A DNA stretch of 64,000 nt, taken from the NCBI GenBank assembly GCA_018389105.1, contig JACATO010000052.1:2789490-2853489 (forward strand), read 5' to 3'. The position numbers were made by a program, and so were the translations under genes. This document shows, one piece after another, positions 50,001-63,116 of this stretch; the stretch's first letter is position 1; each line of letters starts with the position of its first letter. The notes beneath the pieces were generated by a model, which saw only the letters and a program-made list of their open reading frames with translations, was not told where the DNA came from and made no database searches. The DNA comes from Nautilus pompilius. Its lineage: Eukaryota > Mollusca > Cephalopoda > Nautilida > Nautilidae.

Positions 50001-52499
50001 ATAAATCTTAATGAGAAATAATTCCTGCTAACAGGAAATAAAACTTGACAAGTAAGAAAGCTTATTAGTTTAAATATCACATAATCATTTACAAAAATCT
50101 AATTATTTAAAAAATAGTAGTTCCCCCCCACATCCATAACGCCAAGGCAAGTTTTTTAAACGAATCTCTCCATCTCTCTCTGAGTTTTAAATTATGTTAA
50201 AATCTTGCATTTAATTGAAGCTAAAGCGGTGAATAAATAATGAAACATTAGGGACGGACGTTCAGATAAAATCAGGCTGCGATAACAGCGCTGCAATGGT
50301 ATCCTTCTCATGGTTTCGCTCGGTCTCTGGTAATTGATCCTTGAGACGTATGCAGAGCTTTGTCTTTTGCTTGCTTATAAATCTCCGTCGGATACTCAAC
50401 TAACTGCAGTCACACGTGACCTAACCCCAGCTGCTCGGAGAAGTTTAGGAGTTTAAAAGTCTGGCCGGCTGGTTTCTGTTCGATAAATTAACAGATCTCG
50501 ATCGCAGTTCGTGCTGATCTAGCTGACATCGGCAGACAAGCTGAGGGAATCTTTGTAAGCAGTCAGACGGTTAGACCCACCAGTACTGTCTTAGGAATTG
50601 AAATCGCAGGCGGGTGCTAATGTTGTCCTTTTCGAGACGTTAAAAGACAATTAATTTGCTTTTCGTGGTATAATAAAGAACACACGTTTGGCGCACATTA
50701 TCCATTCTATGAAAACCAGGGAGTATTAAAGAGCAAGCTGTCGTATTAGCTAAACAAGCAGCAAATTCCGAATGAGTGCCACCTGCCATTGTAATCAGAA
50801 GTAACTAAGCGAGCGTTGAGTCATAATCCAAGAGAAATCCTTGTTAGCACATCCTCGTGGTACTCTGAAGAAGGGAACTTCGAAGATTTCCGCGCTGATG
50901 TGCCTGCTTATTCCTCCACAACTACCAGGCAGAAGGGCCGAAAGCTTCGGGATGGAGCTGTTAATCCCCGCCCCAAATCGAAGTAATTCGTACCGCAGAC
51001 AGCCACAAACATGGAGTCTATTCCTCACTTTGTATTACATTCTTAAAATTTTAGTCAGGAACCGCTGTATGTCAGGAGTTAGGAGAAACAAGACTGCAGA
51101 CAAGAGAGGGAAAGGGAAGTGTTTTTGGTAATATTATCTTACTTAAATAAAATTGCCTTAAATTGTTTTTTTTAATGGTAAAATCAGCTGAAACGTTTTG
51201 AACAACTTTAAACTTGTTATCTACATATTAATATAAGATATACCACCAGTCTATAGCATTCCCTCGTCGTTACTACTTTCATCACCGCATCAGAATTTAA
51301 AATTTTGCTTAAATATTTTCGATCTTAATTAAATTGCAAGGTATTTATGATGATTTCATATATATAATGTTAATTAAAACGTTTTTTTTCTAAAATTCTG
51401 GAACACAAAATAGTAATCTATTGAAGTCAGTATTATTTTCAAGTGTTAGTTAGACTTTGTTCGAAGCTTTAGAAGTAATTAAATCAGATACTTTAATATA
51501 CTTGCTGCAGCCAGATTAAATGACTACAGAAAATTTCTTTCTTTCTTCGTGGTTAAAAACAAAGTCTCTCCTTATGTCCGTATCGCTGTGTCCAGCTGAC
51601 ACTCGTTCAAAACTACCTGGTATTTTGACCGCATGTGCTTCCAGTTGAGTGCTTGTGCCAAGCAGAAGCTCGTTGAAGGCCATGATGACTCATAACCATC
51701 TACGTTTCCCCGCGCCTCCCAGGAATGGTCACTAATCGACCAGAAACCGACTGGAACAATGAACTGTTTATCTTCAGACTGTCAGCTTGAAGAATATAAC
51801 TTGTGAGTAAGCTTTTATCCTATAAAACATCTCAGAGGATCCCGTTTACAGAGAGAAATCTGCTGCTAGCCACGAGACTGTGAGAGTCCAGTCTGTTGGC
51901 AACCGAAGAAAGTTAATTCGCTACCTTCCTCGTGGAGCCAGGCATAGCGAAAGCTACAGTGTATAAACTATTTCATATACGAAACAGACTGCTGATTTAT
52001 TATTTTTGTTAAGATACAGACACAGGATTAACTGACCAAAACTGAAACCAAAGCAAAATTCAACAATTTGTCTGTTGCTTCAGCTTCACGTTTTGCTTCA
52101 GTTACTAGTGATCACCCATCTACGTCAATATCGCCAAAGTCAATACTGAGAGAAGGTGTTAGGCAGGTTCTAGAGCAATTTCAGGGTATCGTTTTTTCTT
52201 TTCCCGAATGCCCAAAACGGAAGACGACTTATGGAAACCTGCTTTGATAAATATACGCGGTTGGATTATGATAAAGGTCATGACCTCGCTTTCCGTCATC
52301 CAAATAGAACAGTATCTATGCAAGCTGACAGTAAATCATAAAACGAATTCGAAAAAAATTGTCAAAAATTTAAAAGAAAAAAAAAAGCATTAGATACATT
52401 TTCACATATAAGATGTAAAACTGATCGCTATTCAGTTCACTGATTCTCATCGTTGATGAAGAACTAAAATGTTTTGGCGTGAATTCACAGCGGGCGTTC
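47049..52499. other. Non-coding DNA with one candidate promoter
   Basis: Apart from the promoter-like cluster at 47584-47683, no exon is recognised. Frames at 48275-48832 and 50795-51131 are antisense shadows of each other. Intervals 49740-50230 and 51130-51530 are AT-rich. Confidence 0.4.
47584..47683 (+). promoter_or_regulatory. Candidate core promoter: E-box, CRE and TATA box
   Basis: CACGTG (47584-47589), the CRE palindrome TGACGTCA (47603-47610) and TATATAAA (47676-47683) lie in line within 100 bp. A transcript start would be expected near 47710. A donor-like GGTAAGTG follows at about 47699 and the first ATG opens only six codons, so any first exon would be non-coding. No downstream exon was identified. 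Confidence 0.35.
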
Positions 52500-52912
52500 A
52501 AAAGACTGATTTCTTCGAAGATGCTCGTGGAAATATTGACTGGTCTGCAGCTCTTAGGTCGGAAAGACTCCGCATCACATGGCCACATCAAAGCTGCATC
52601 AGTTGCTCAGATTGAGGTAGGAAGATGATAACTCAAAGGGTGGATGGAGCGAAGAACCAATTGATTTCCACCAGATATACAAAATGAGATATTTGAACTG
52701 ATGAGCCATGAAATTCTCAGTCAGTTTGATTCAGATGTCAGAACAGTCCCGGTATTATCTTCCTGTTGCTGAAACAGGTGATGTCAGCAACAGAGCAGAT
52801 GTCCTTGTGCATTACGGACGGTTTCAGATCGTCTGTAAGTACGATCAGAGTAACCTTGTGATATACGACTCTTATTGCGCTTGCCCAATGCATGCTCTAA
52901 ACTTAGCCGTTT
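52500..52912 (+). pseudogene. hAT-type (DUF4371/ZMYM1-like) transposase fragment
   Basis: Reading through frameshifts gives TSKLHQLLRLR (about 52588), EDDNSKGG and PDIQNEIFELMSHEIL (52671-52718). After a frameshift it reads SRYYLPVAETGDVSNRADVL (from about 52746) and finally CPMHALNLAV (about 52882-52911). These correspond to the SNF.QLL.LR..DD, P.IQNEI.E.M...IL, YY...DET.DVSN and H.LNLA blocks of DUF4371 hAT transposases. The first acidic residue falls in ETGDVSN. The part between DVSN and LNLA is shortened, so there is an internal deletion as well. The downstream dimerisation domain was not found. Confidence 0.6.
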
Positions 52913-55889
52913 AACGCTATTTCTGGAACTTTCCTCGTGTGTAACTTTTAGCACTGTTACAGTAACTAACACAATTTGTAAATGATTCTTCATAACATCC
53001 AGCAACAGTTCACAACCTCGAAAAATTTGCTGATGTTCTCAAATGCGCATAGGTGACTATTGCGGTTCTACTTCTTCCACAGTTCAAGTCCAGTTTTAGA
53101 GGCGACACAATCAAAGCTGGAAACACTGGCTGAATTTACCGGAAGCCGCACACAAACAGTCACGTGACACCTTCATCAAATCCAAAGCCGTCAGCTTTCA
53201 GAAAAAGTGGCAACAATTAGATTTTTTCCCAACCGTAAAAAAGAGGATCTTCAAAATAAATTACTGCACCGGTAAAGCCGTCTGGGGGAAGTACGGGATG
53301 TGAGGGGATGTGTATTTATCAGACCTCCTCCATTCGAGACGGCGCAGCTTCAGATTCTGAAGAAACTGCACGAAGGTGCTCTAGTGTTATCCGGCAACCG
53401 AAGACTTCTCGCAGTTTGCAGGAGTCGGGTGTTCGCAAACTTTCAAACCCGAAGGATTATTCTAGAGTTTTTGCGTGAAAATTGTTGTCATGGCTACCAG
53501 ATGGATAGAAACACGTGCAGCAAATACACTGACACCCATTTTTCATGCCGGCTGGAAGGGCTGCTGCTGTCTTCAAGCCGCAGTGAAGTACCAAAAATCC
53601 TACTTGAAATCCGTTCGTGAACATTCTGGAAACGATTCGGCTGAGTCCGAAACGCAATCTCAACTCATGGGTTCGGAAAATCTCCCTCACGCAAATCGTC
53701 GGAGAGAGAAGTGAGAGCCGTGATTCCTCACGTTGTGTTTGGTGTCACGTGCGACATCAGCTGCTCCAGGGCCTCCTTTCAAGCCCACTGAGAAGACCCA
53801 AAGCGACGCGACAGAGACTCAGCCACTCGCCCTTTTTAACGTCTGAGGCGGCACTGACACTAAAAGACTCGATGAATTTTCTGTTGGATATTGTAAATAT
53901 GTGGGCTTTTTTGTTTTACTCATCACTTTGTCTGTTATTGCACCAAGTAAAGCTAATTACGCGAACAGCCTTTTCACTTTTCATATTCCTATAAACATAG
54001 ACAGGTCACTATTAAGTAAAATATTCTTTCTGAAAGTTGCAGGATATTGTCCATTTTAAGCAGAGCCATTAAAATAGAAATACAACTCTTCTTTTCTAAT
54101 ATTCAGATGAGTTCTATGTTCCTGCTATCAAGGCTGCAGATCGATTAGCAGCAACAACAACAAAAACAAACTGTTTCCATTTTATGGCAACTTTCCCTGT
54201 TTTAGATCAGTTGTCTGCTTTGCGCATGCGCCGTGAAACTTTGAACCGAAGTCGCTCTATCGTTTGTCTTTTTTTTTTTTTCCGAACACAAACAAACAAG
54301 AAAAACTGATGCGCGTGGGTTGTTGTCGTCAGCCACCGCCAGGTGATGAGAGATCACGTGCCACGAGAGCACTTTCTCATCCCACTTCCATCAGTCGGAT
54401 TAGCAGTCAGTCCGGTCCTGTCAAATACCAAGATTCGCCAGCTTTCTGTTGTTGCTTCTATTAATCTGCATTTGCACAATAACTTCCATCTCCATTACGG
54501 CATCAAGACGTCTCAGCAGAGATACGGTCGGCTTGGCGACTTCTAGACAGGCAGCCATACTGGGGTGCAGTGGCCAGGTCACCGGTGGGTCAGCGGGAGA
54601 ACCTCTGCCAAATTCGGCATGGCGCGTTATTGGTTGGCACAGACGGCTGCCCGCCCGCCAGAATCTGGGCTTCGGGGTTACTTCAATGTTGCCCGAGTAA
54701 AATCCCAGCACCGAGCGCTGTAAAGTGAATTAATGCAACACCGTTTAATGTCAGACGGGAAATATTCACGCATCACACAATCATAACCAACTTCAGGAAA
54801 TTCAGAAGGAACCCACCATTACTCATTTTAATTCAGTTAACGTCACCGGGGCTTCACTATCGTCCCCTTAACTAGAAAGTCTTTAAAGGGCGTGCGTGTA
54901 GTCGGAACGGCAGGTACTTGTTGTTGTTGTCTCGTTAAGATGGTGTTTCAACTAGCCTCCAGCAATTTTGCGTGTTTAAAATGCGTTGGTAGCCGCTCTA
55001 AATAAGTCTGAAAGGATTATTCCAGGTCAGGGTGGGAGGGGGGTAAATAAATTCCACAGAGGTGAGGGTATTCAGCTAAATCGGCAACAACTATCCGCTT
55101 TGGTTTGTCTCCCCTGTGGTGCAAACCGGCGAATCAATATGGTGCCGTAGCACAGAAGATCTGAATTATGCTGCCACGGAGGGTAAACAAAAGGGCAGGA
55201 GAAGATTGGTTGTCTGCTTTTCTGACAAAAAAAGAAAAAAATCCCACTTTATCTAAACGAGTACCAATGTCGGTCCTGCTGAAAGGCGTCAAATCTGAAC
55301 AAAGAAATGGGACCCAATTAATTTGATAAGTTTTCAGAAAGGATAGGTCATTAAATTAATGGTTAAGCATTAAAAAAAATTTTTTTTTTTAATTATTTTT
55401 GTGAATTTCATTTAGCATAATGTTAGGATGCCGATTAGAATGGCATCCTTTAGCCAAAGACTCTTTTAGTTTCTGTCGTGACTCTTTTGTTTTAAATTCT
55501 GGCAGCGTTTTACGTGAAGGCATCATCAGTCCACACGGCCATTTCCTGGAGAGAGAAAAAATGATGAAGCTCAAAGTGAAATAGACCGGTCAGTTGCATC
55601 TCTCAGTGAAATAATGGCTTCCCTCGGATATTGGAAACTACCTATGAACGGTGTCGCGGCAAATCGAGGCTCAAGAATTTTGCTCAAAACTCCTGCTTCC
55701 GTTGTCTGCGATTCGAGAACAGATGGACACCGCGACCTCAGCGTCGTTTCTTTTGTTTGAATTCTTCATAGAGAGAAAAAATAAACGAAATATAACATTT
55801 CTAATAAGAACGCATAACTACAGACGAACCAGGAACCTCCAATTACCATCTGTCTTGCTACTATGGACATCGCCAAAATAGTTTTCTGG
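52913..55889. other. Non-coding DNA
   Basis: Several + strand frames of 77-125 codons (53300-53994) overlap in three registers. None has a recognisable motif, and the 125-codon one ends in a hydrophobic stretch that I take as chance. Confidence 0.4.
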
Positions 55890-56060
55890 TCCAACGAATG
55901 GGGCGTTTGATTATCGACCAGTAATTCACTGGTTCGAATCCTGATGCTTTTCTAACTGACGTTGACACCGTCTTAGTTAAGGAAGGTTTTCCTGGGCATA
56001 ACCCATCTAATACAAGGATGTCGACAGAGACAGTTGTCCGAAATGCCGATGAGAGCAAAA
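55890..56060 (+). repeat. Possible tRNA-derived SINE fragment
   Basis: A perfect B box GGTTCGAATCC at 55931-55941 is preceded by a weak A-box-like GGGGCGTTTGATTATCGACC and followed by about 100 bp of ordinary sequence. No tail or target duplication is evident. Confidence 0.28.
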
Positions 56061-59000
56061 ACCTACCAAGTACGTGTCAGGTGCCTTAATTATGCAATCA
56101 GAATTTCGCAGACACCTGCAAAAGGTGAAAAGTGTTTACCAAATAGTCTCGTACCTTAACGAACATAACTCTGCAAAATGAGTATGACTTTAAAGGTTTA
56201 TCTTACCTGTTTCTGTATTGACAATGAGCAGTAATCATTGGTCGTCTAATTTAAAATCTAATTTGTCAACAAGTCGTTCGTGCTCTTCAGGAGCTACTGT
56301 GTTTGAGAGGAAACAACATCTTTCCTGTCAAATCTACTCCATTATTCTGGTATAGTGCACGATGCCTAAAACTACGAGTCCATCACTTGGTAGGCAGCCG
56401 TCTTTTCGACCAAACAATGCATATAAAAACAGATTATCTATAAAATACTGCCCCATGAACCCTAGAAAACCCTGAATACCCCCTTTTCAAAGAATGTGGG
56501 TTCCGTTTACTGGCTGATAAATTCTGCTTTTCACTTTTCTTGTCACCTTAGATAACAAATCAAGATATGTGTTGAGGAATATAACGAGGCAGTTTCCACC
56601 GCTGGCTTTATCTCAAATTAATCACAATTGTTCTGAAACCGGTGATATGAGAACTATGGAAAATTCTTATTTTTGACAACTTGATTGCTTCTAGAACTGA
56701 CGAAGAGATAATATCTTACAGTCTGGCGGAATGCGTAATTGCGATGATTAGGACAGAATTTATGCAGCACTTTCCAGCTATTTGAAAAGGTATTAATTTA
56801 ATAGAAGACAGACTCTGCAGTAACCAGAGGAATCTGATAGGACTCCATTGCAAAAACCGAGTTGAGAAATCCGCTAATAGCTCACCGTTTTTTAAAAGAG
56901 ATAACAACACTGCAAAACACAGACAATAACTTGACAACTTAGCACCATATTATTTTTACGTAAAGAAAGTTCATTCTATCTCAGAAAGGCGAGAATTGCT
57001 TTTAAATAGATATTTTTTTTTTTTTTGTACCTCAAAGATTAAATAGAATCGATTAATCGTAGGAGACTTGCGAACAACTCTCTGTAAAACGAGTACGGCA
57101 AACAGAATTCTCATGATATGAAATCTGTCAGTTCTGTTCAAAACAACTTGGTTTGGTAAAAAATACCTTTTCCAAATTCTAAGTAAAAGTGATGGTGTCC
57201 CGAAAGAGAAACTCTCAGCCAGCATTGCCAATTGAACATACGAAATAAGTAGAAATACGTAAACTGGCGGAGAATAAAAAGCTATTTAATATATTTTTTA
57301 AAATTTTTTTTTAGGAATGCGAAAATAATATAAGATACAAGAAAAATGTATCTGTCTCTACGCAAAACGTTTTTTTATTTTTTTTGTAAATAAAACCTGC
57401 GAATACTTAAATTATCAGCCATCTTGTTCTACGGCGGCTACAAGAGAAGACACGAAGACGGTCTCGTGTGATGACGCCGAAAGACGGCCTCTCGGTTACG
57501 TCAGACGGGTCTTCGCTGGTGATGTGGGCTGACCGGCGGCCTGACTACACTAGCCTTCATGAACATTGCATGTTATTAGCCAGCATCTTTTAAAACGGAA
57601 ATCAGGAATGGAGCTTGAAGGCTAGAAGAAGTCATCATCACCCAATGCTGAAAGAAGTCCGCGATGGTTAAAACGTCGTCAGTTCAGCCGATGAGACGGA
57701 TAGCTTCGCGTCGGATATCTGTCACGATACCATCCTCAACGCTCATCTGCCGTAACGACCCGCTCATGACATGGCATCGTCTCTGCTGTAGCAGCTGTGC
57801 TTGACAATGACAAAATTGCACGATCGCCTGTACTCCTGGCGTCGTCACAAAAAATTACTAAAGCGTTCAATAAACGTGGGCGAGTTAACAAACGCGGTTA
57901 TCCTCTCCTTGTTTGGTTCGATAATAGACCAGAAACTACCAGAGCCCATTAGGAAATATCATTTTTAATTTTCAGAGTAAATTCGCACCTGCGTAAATAG
58001 AAGACAGTTTTCCATTGTTAATCTCTACAGTTTTTATTATTATTTTAATTACTAATGAAATAAAACATAAGTGTAATATTGTAAGTATTATTTTGAAGGC
58101 AAGTCAGAGTTTTCAAGGACTTAAGCGAATCCACACCTTGAAGCCGCTCCTTGGCCGTTTTAGTATAAGTTCACTTCTACTTATTAATCATGGTTTTTGT
58201 GTTTAATATTCCTTGCATAATTACCACTTAAAAGAAAGAGCAGACAAGACAACGAAACGTAATTACAAAGACTGTGTGAAGGAGACGAGTATCCAGCCAG
58301 CCAGCGGTCATAACTGCGTCTTTGGGCCGTCAACAGCTGCCTAGCGCAATAAACGTGAAAAGGTTACGGGAATTTTTATATGTTTCACCGAATGTTTTTA
58401 TTAAGCTCTACACGAAGCTGAAAGCCCTCGGTTTGGAAGCAAGTTAAGCTTATCCTATTAGCTTTGAAAATATGTTATAAGAACCGAGCAGATTTTAGTT
58501 TTCCATTGTCTTCGAACTGGGGATGTCGACGTATAATTGATGTTGTGTCAGATATTTAAAAAAAAACAACAACTACAAACTTTTTCCATACTTTTTTGCT
58601 TTGTTTCGCTCGTATTGGTTCCTTCTAATCTAATTTCCAAAAGCCAAAAAAATAACATTTAGCTATTGTATATAAAGCAGACGGTGTTATTAAATTTGTC
58701 AGCTTATAGTGTAAAGCATTTTCCGGCCGAGTTTTATGCTCGTCCTTCACAGTTGAGCACCGACGACAGAGGTAATTAGCTGTCTAACGCGCTTTGATGG
58801 TCACGTGAACTGGCGGACTGTAGAGAGGACGCCTGGCTCGGCGTCTTGGGGAAAGAGACGTCAGCTCGTGCTCGTGGTTCTGATCTAATTTCTTCGACAT
58901 CCCGGCCATAATTGAGAATAATAGCGCAAACTGGCAGACTTTCCCCGAGCGAATCAATCAGTCTCTGTCGCTGTTTTATTTATTTATTCAGCCGTAACAG

Positions 59001-60309
59001 CGTCACGGTCAGTCGCGAGAGTGGGGGGGGGAGATAACTGTGCACGGCGCCCTTAAATAGTTCGCCACCAGGGTGCCTGTAAGCTGGGGGAGGTGGGTGG
59101 TTCCCCAGTTCCGCTACTAGAAACCCGAAGTCTCCCGGCTTCGTCTTCACCGCCAGTCGGTCTGCCCGAGTCACTCCAGCTCTCACACTCTCTGTAAGTG
59201 GCCGACAGACCCCATCTCCTTCACGCGAAGACATCCGCCGTAGATTTGTGATGAAGGCCGGCCAGACTCCAGCTTTTCAGTCATAAGTCTGCCAACTCCT
59301 AGAGAACTGGATCCCTTCTAGCCGTCGATTGCAGTCCGATTACGAGAATCGCAGATGAACATTAAAAATGGCAGAGCTATGGAACACTTGGCATAATGCT
59401 GGTAGTAAATCTGACGCACCTTTCCCCTTCTTCAGTGAAGTATTCCAAACGCTAAACTGGTATGGTTGTCTGCTTTGTCTCGCCCCCGAGGGTGCCGACA
59501 GATGACGGTAAGCAGCTCTCCTAACCTGTCCTCAAGACGGGTTGCATACGTCAGGGAGGAAGAACATCAGTGTCAGTCTCCGTCCGTGTTAACGTAATCA
59601 CGTAACTGGCTCTGCCCGGCAGGTGGTTGCATTATTCTATACTATGGCAAAAAAACTGGGGGAACACCATACAGACCAGCCGGGCACGGACCTGAACGGG
59701 ATGGCTGGTAAACAATCTGTGTTTATAGAGACTGCATAGGCCTTCAATAACGATAAACTAGTAACGATATCGTGGAGAAAAGCAAATCCCATGATTCTCA
59801 TCATTCCTTATTTCCAGCCCCATCTCCCCCCCCCCGGCCAACTTCCCCTCACTCTGGCTCCCGTACGATCGACGGCTCGAATGCTCAGAGAGCCAACCAT
59901 AGTTTTCTGGTTGCAGAACGCGCTGCTGTTTACTCGATACCCAACTGAGAGGTTTCAATTATACGGTAGAAGAGCGGCGCTTGCGGGGTTAGGGTTAAAG
60001 CCAGGGGCTCTCATCAGGGCTATGAAGCTAGCAGCGGAGACGACACTAGAGATGCAACGAACCACACCCACAAATACCATCCGCCCAGTATACAATAAAT
60101 AGAAGGCGGAATTGTCTAACACGTTCGCGACTGAAACCACAGATAATGCTGGTTTAAGACCGAGTTGATTAAGATATTCGTATTAATTTGTCCTTCTCAC
60201 GCCTCGGTGACGTAGGTAGGTACCCCTCTCGTCGCGTACCGTTTACCTTATTCGAGTGGAATCAATCGTAAGCTACGCGAACGCTTCTCCCTTTAAATTG
60301 CGCTTGTTT
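56061..60309. other. Non-coding DNA upstream of the LINE
   Basis: No gene is recognised. AT-rich to about 58700, then higher GC. A poly-C run lies at 59827-59836. Frames at 58980-59234 and 59758-60140 have no motif. Confidence 0.4.
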
Positions 60310-60332
60310 TACGAGGGCTAAGCTGCTGATGC

Positions 60333-63095
60333 GTGCTGTTCGAATCACTAAGATCGATCAGCTGTGGCGGGGAGGTGGGATTCCATCACAGAAGTCTATT
60401 GACGGTGGCGATCGACCAACGACAGCGAGAAAGCGACCGGCCCTCGGTCTCAGACCCGCAGGCGTCTTTCCAACGCGAGGTCCGAGCAGCAACAGTAGCA
60501 GCGCAGGACAAGGACTGGGACCTTCAACTGGTGTTGGGCGAACCGTCCTTCGGGGCGACGAAGTGTTCTCAGTCACAATCCAGTCCAGGATTTTTCCCAC
60601 CAACCTGGGACGTCAAGGCCCGACGTCTCGGGCAACCAACAGTTAGGGCCGTCTTCCACAACTGGGGGGGGGGGGGGCTGGCCCGCGCCCTTCGGATCCT
60701 CTGCTGAGGGCTGGTGATGTAGAAGCGAACCCAGGACCGAGGCCGTTCTACAACGTCTGTGGGACACCAACATCCGAGAAAGGAACCACATGCACCGTAT
60801 GTGACTCCAAGTCCCACCAACAATGCAGTCCTGCAATGGAACGCGAATGGGATCTACAGGGAACTACCGCTACTGGAAGACCTAATGGAAGCTAACAAAA
60901 TTGATCTGACGTGTATCCAGGAAACGGAGCTAATTCCCGGATGTAGAACACCGGACATGAAGAAGTACTCGGCGATAAGGCGAGACAGACCGGTTCAGGG
61001 GGAAGCTAGCGGCGGTGGCCTTATCGTCTTCGTTCGAACACCCTCCCTTCCAAACCCCTTCCCCGATGACAACGGCCTGGAGAGGATCGGAGTAGAAATA
61101 CCAACACCACACCAAGATTCGCTAAAAGTGAGTAATTGGTACCTGCCACCAGAAAACTCGCCCATGAAGAGGCTGAACTCACACCAGATCTGAGTCCGTG
61201 CGCGGACCTCAATGCGCACGACTCCATCTGGGACGCTGTAGCCCACCCGAACAACAGAGGGCAACAGTCTGCTGAAGCGGTAATGGACGCGAATGGAGCC
61301 TTTCTAAATGACGGCAGCTCAACATGACAGAACCCGGCAGCTGGGAACTGTTCGGCGCCAGACGTCACTATTGTACACGGATCGATGCTCGAGAAGTGCG
61401 CATGGGAGACGAAGGAGACGCTGCCGTCCGACCACAAGCCGATTCTCATCACTCTCCACCTGCCGGCAGAAACGCTCAAAGGTAAAAAAGAGGCTAGTGT
61501 GGGACTGGAAGAAAGGCAACTTGGCTGCCTTCTCCGCAGAAGTGGAGTCCAACCTGCAACAACAAACCACCAACCCTGACGGTAAACTGACTGGCGAATA
61601 TAAAAGATTGTGCCAACTCATCCTGGAGGCGGCGCGTAAGCACGTGGGGCTTAAGGCCGTCGGAATGACCGGCGAATGCTGGAAAACAGGTGAAATCAGT
61701 ATGGAGGAGGAGGAGAGGGATGACATCCGCCACACTGAAGGCACCCAGTCAGAAGGGTTTCAGCAAAAAGGCTAAAAAGGTAAAACAACTAGTCATAGAG
61801 AGAAAAACGGAAATCTGGCAACGAAAGATTCTTTCCTCGAAAGGCAGCCGCGAGATGTGGAAGATTCTTCAACGATGGAGAAATTGGAGGCGAGCCAGCG
61901 CTATGCTGGAAGGGCAATAAGGGGCCAAGTACGGACCAGGCCGTCAGAAGCTATACTGGCCGAGGCCAACCTGCCATCCATTGGTACCCATTCCACCCAG
62001 CTCAGCGCAATTGCCTTGGAGAAGTCCCTCCGAGTTGACGACACCAACCCCCGCTACCAAACAGCTGCCACAGCGGCGAACAAAGATATCGAGCTGGCGG
62101 GAAAAGGCCACGAATACCTGGCGGTCGATATTCGGAAGCGCCCAACCAGAACCATTCCCGCATCTCCTACCGCCATGGCTCAAAATCGGTTCCCCCGAGT
62201 TTGAAATCGACGGCTCCAAGTCGGGAGACCCAAATGCAGATAAGAAAGAGGCAGCACGACGGCTCGAAAAAGACCGGAACGCCAACGACTCCACTATCTA
62301 CACCGACGGGTCAGCCACTAACGGCAACACAAGAGGCGGCAGCGGCGTCATTGTCACTACTGGCCATCCAAGTGATCTAACGATCCACACCATACGTGCG
62401 CTCTCCCTGCGGGTACATGGTGCTCCTCCTCCCAAGCGGAGCAGAAGGCGAGGTGAAGAAAGCGTTACAGATACTCGCTGACAACCCAGAGATTTGCAAG
62501 GCGCGCATTGTGTCGGACAGCAAGTCCGTCTTGCTCCGGTTAAGAAGTCTGCATGCAACCGACCAACAACGTTGACGAAAAGGAGATTCTCCACACTCTC
62601 AATGAAAGGACATGCCAGCTCACCTTCACCTGGTGCCCGTTCCACTGTGGGATAGTCGGCAACGAGATGGCTGACTCAAAGGCCAAGGAAAGAACTTCAG
62701 CAGAGCAGACAAAGGCCTCGTGGTACTGCGATTCAGCGAAGGCGGCGATTCGCAGAGCTACCCGCAGTCGACCATTCACCCATACCAGAATCCGCCAATT
62801 CTACGGAGAGAGAGGCGGGCAGAAAGTAAACAGAAAGGAAGAAAAGGGCCTCAACAGATCGGACCAGGTCACCCTGGGCCAGCTACGCAGTGTGCATTTG
62901 AAATATCGGCTCCACAAGATCAACCGAGCGGTGGACACCATCTGTCGTAAATGCGGGATGGGGCACGAGACGACAGAACATGTGATGCGGGAGTGCCCAC
63001 GTATCCACCGCCTCCAAATTGAAGACTCCACGTTCGAAGTAATCGCAAGGGACCCCAAGTTAGCACTCGCAACTCCGGTAGCCACACAAAACTAG
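60333..63095 (+). pseudogene. LINE polyprotein, frameshifted and RT-less
   Basis: The N-terminal frame (60333 on) meets a 14-G run at 60664-60677 and shifts to the 2A frame. LLRAGDVEANPGP (60701-60739) is followed by a Cys/His segment with NVCGTP, CTVCDSK and HQQC. After a shift near 60820 comes endonuclease: QWNANGI (60834), CIQETEL, GGGLIV, then in another frame DLNAHDSIWD, NDGSST, APDVTI and SDHKPI (61427). All the expected APE catalytic residues (Asn, Glu, Asp/Asn, Asp-His) are visible. The linker ECWKTGEI and IERKTEIWQRK precedes the RT deletion. After the junction come RAIRGQVRTRPSEAILAEA, RNase H with YTDGSA (62299), IVSDSKSV (62507) and WCPFHCGIVGNEMAD (to 62675), and a CCHC finger from 62943 to 62996. 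Stop at 63093-63095. At least five frame changes show that it is dead. Confidence 0.83.
60701..60739 (+). other. 2A-like ribosome-skipping peptide
   Basis: Codons read LLRAGDVEANPGP, an exact match to the D-(V/I)-E-x-N-P-G-P consensus of 2A-like sequences with a Leu-rich lead. It sits N-terminal to the endonuclease in the LINE, as reported for several APE-type LINEs. In known cases the ribosome skips the final Gly-Pro bond. Here the surrounding reading frame is broken. Confidence 0.85.
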
Positions 63096-63116
63096 AAAAA
63101 TTCTGAACTGGGTTGC

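Noticed and set aside
53617-53994. 125-codon + strand frame next to the hAT fragment
   Set aside because: No match to hAT C-terminal blocks and it overlaps other frames of similar length. Likely chance.
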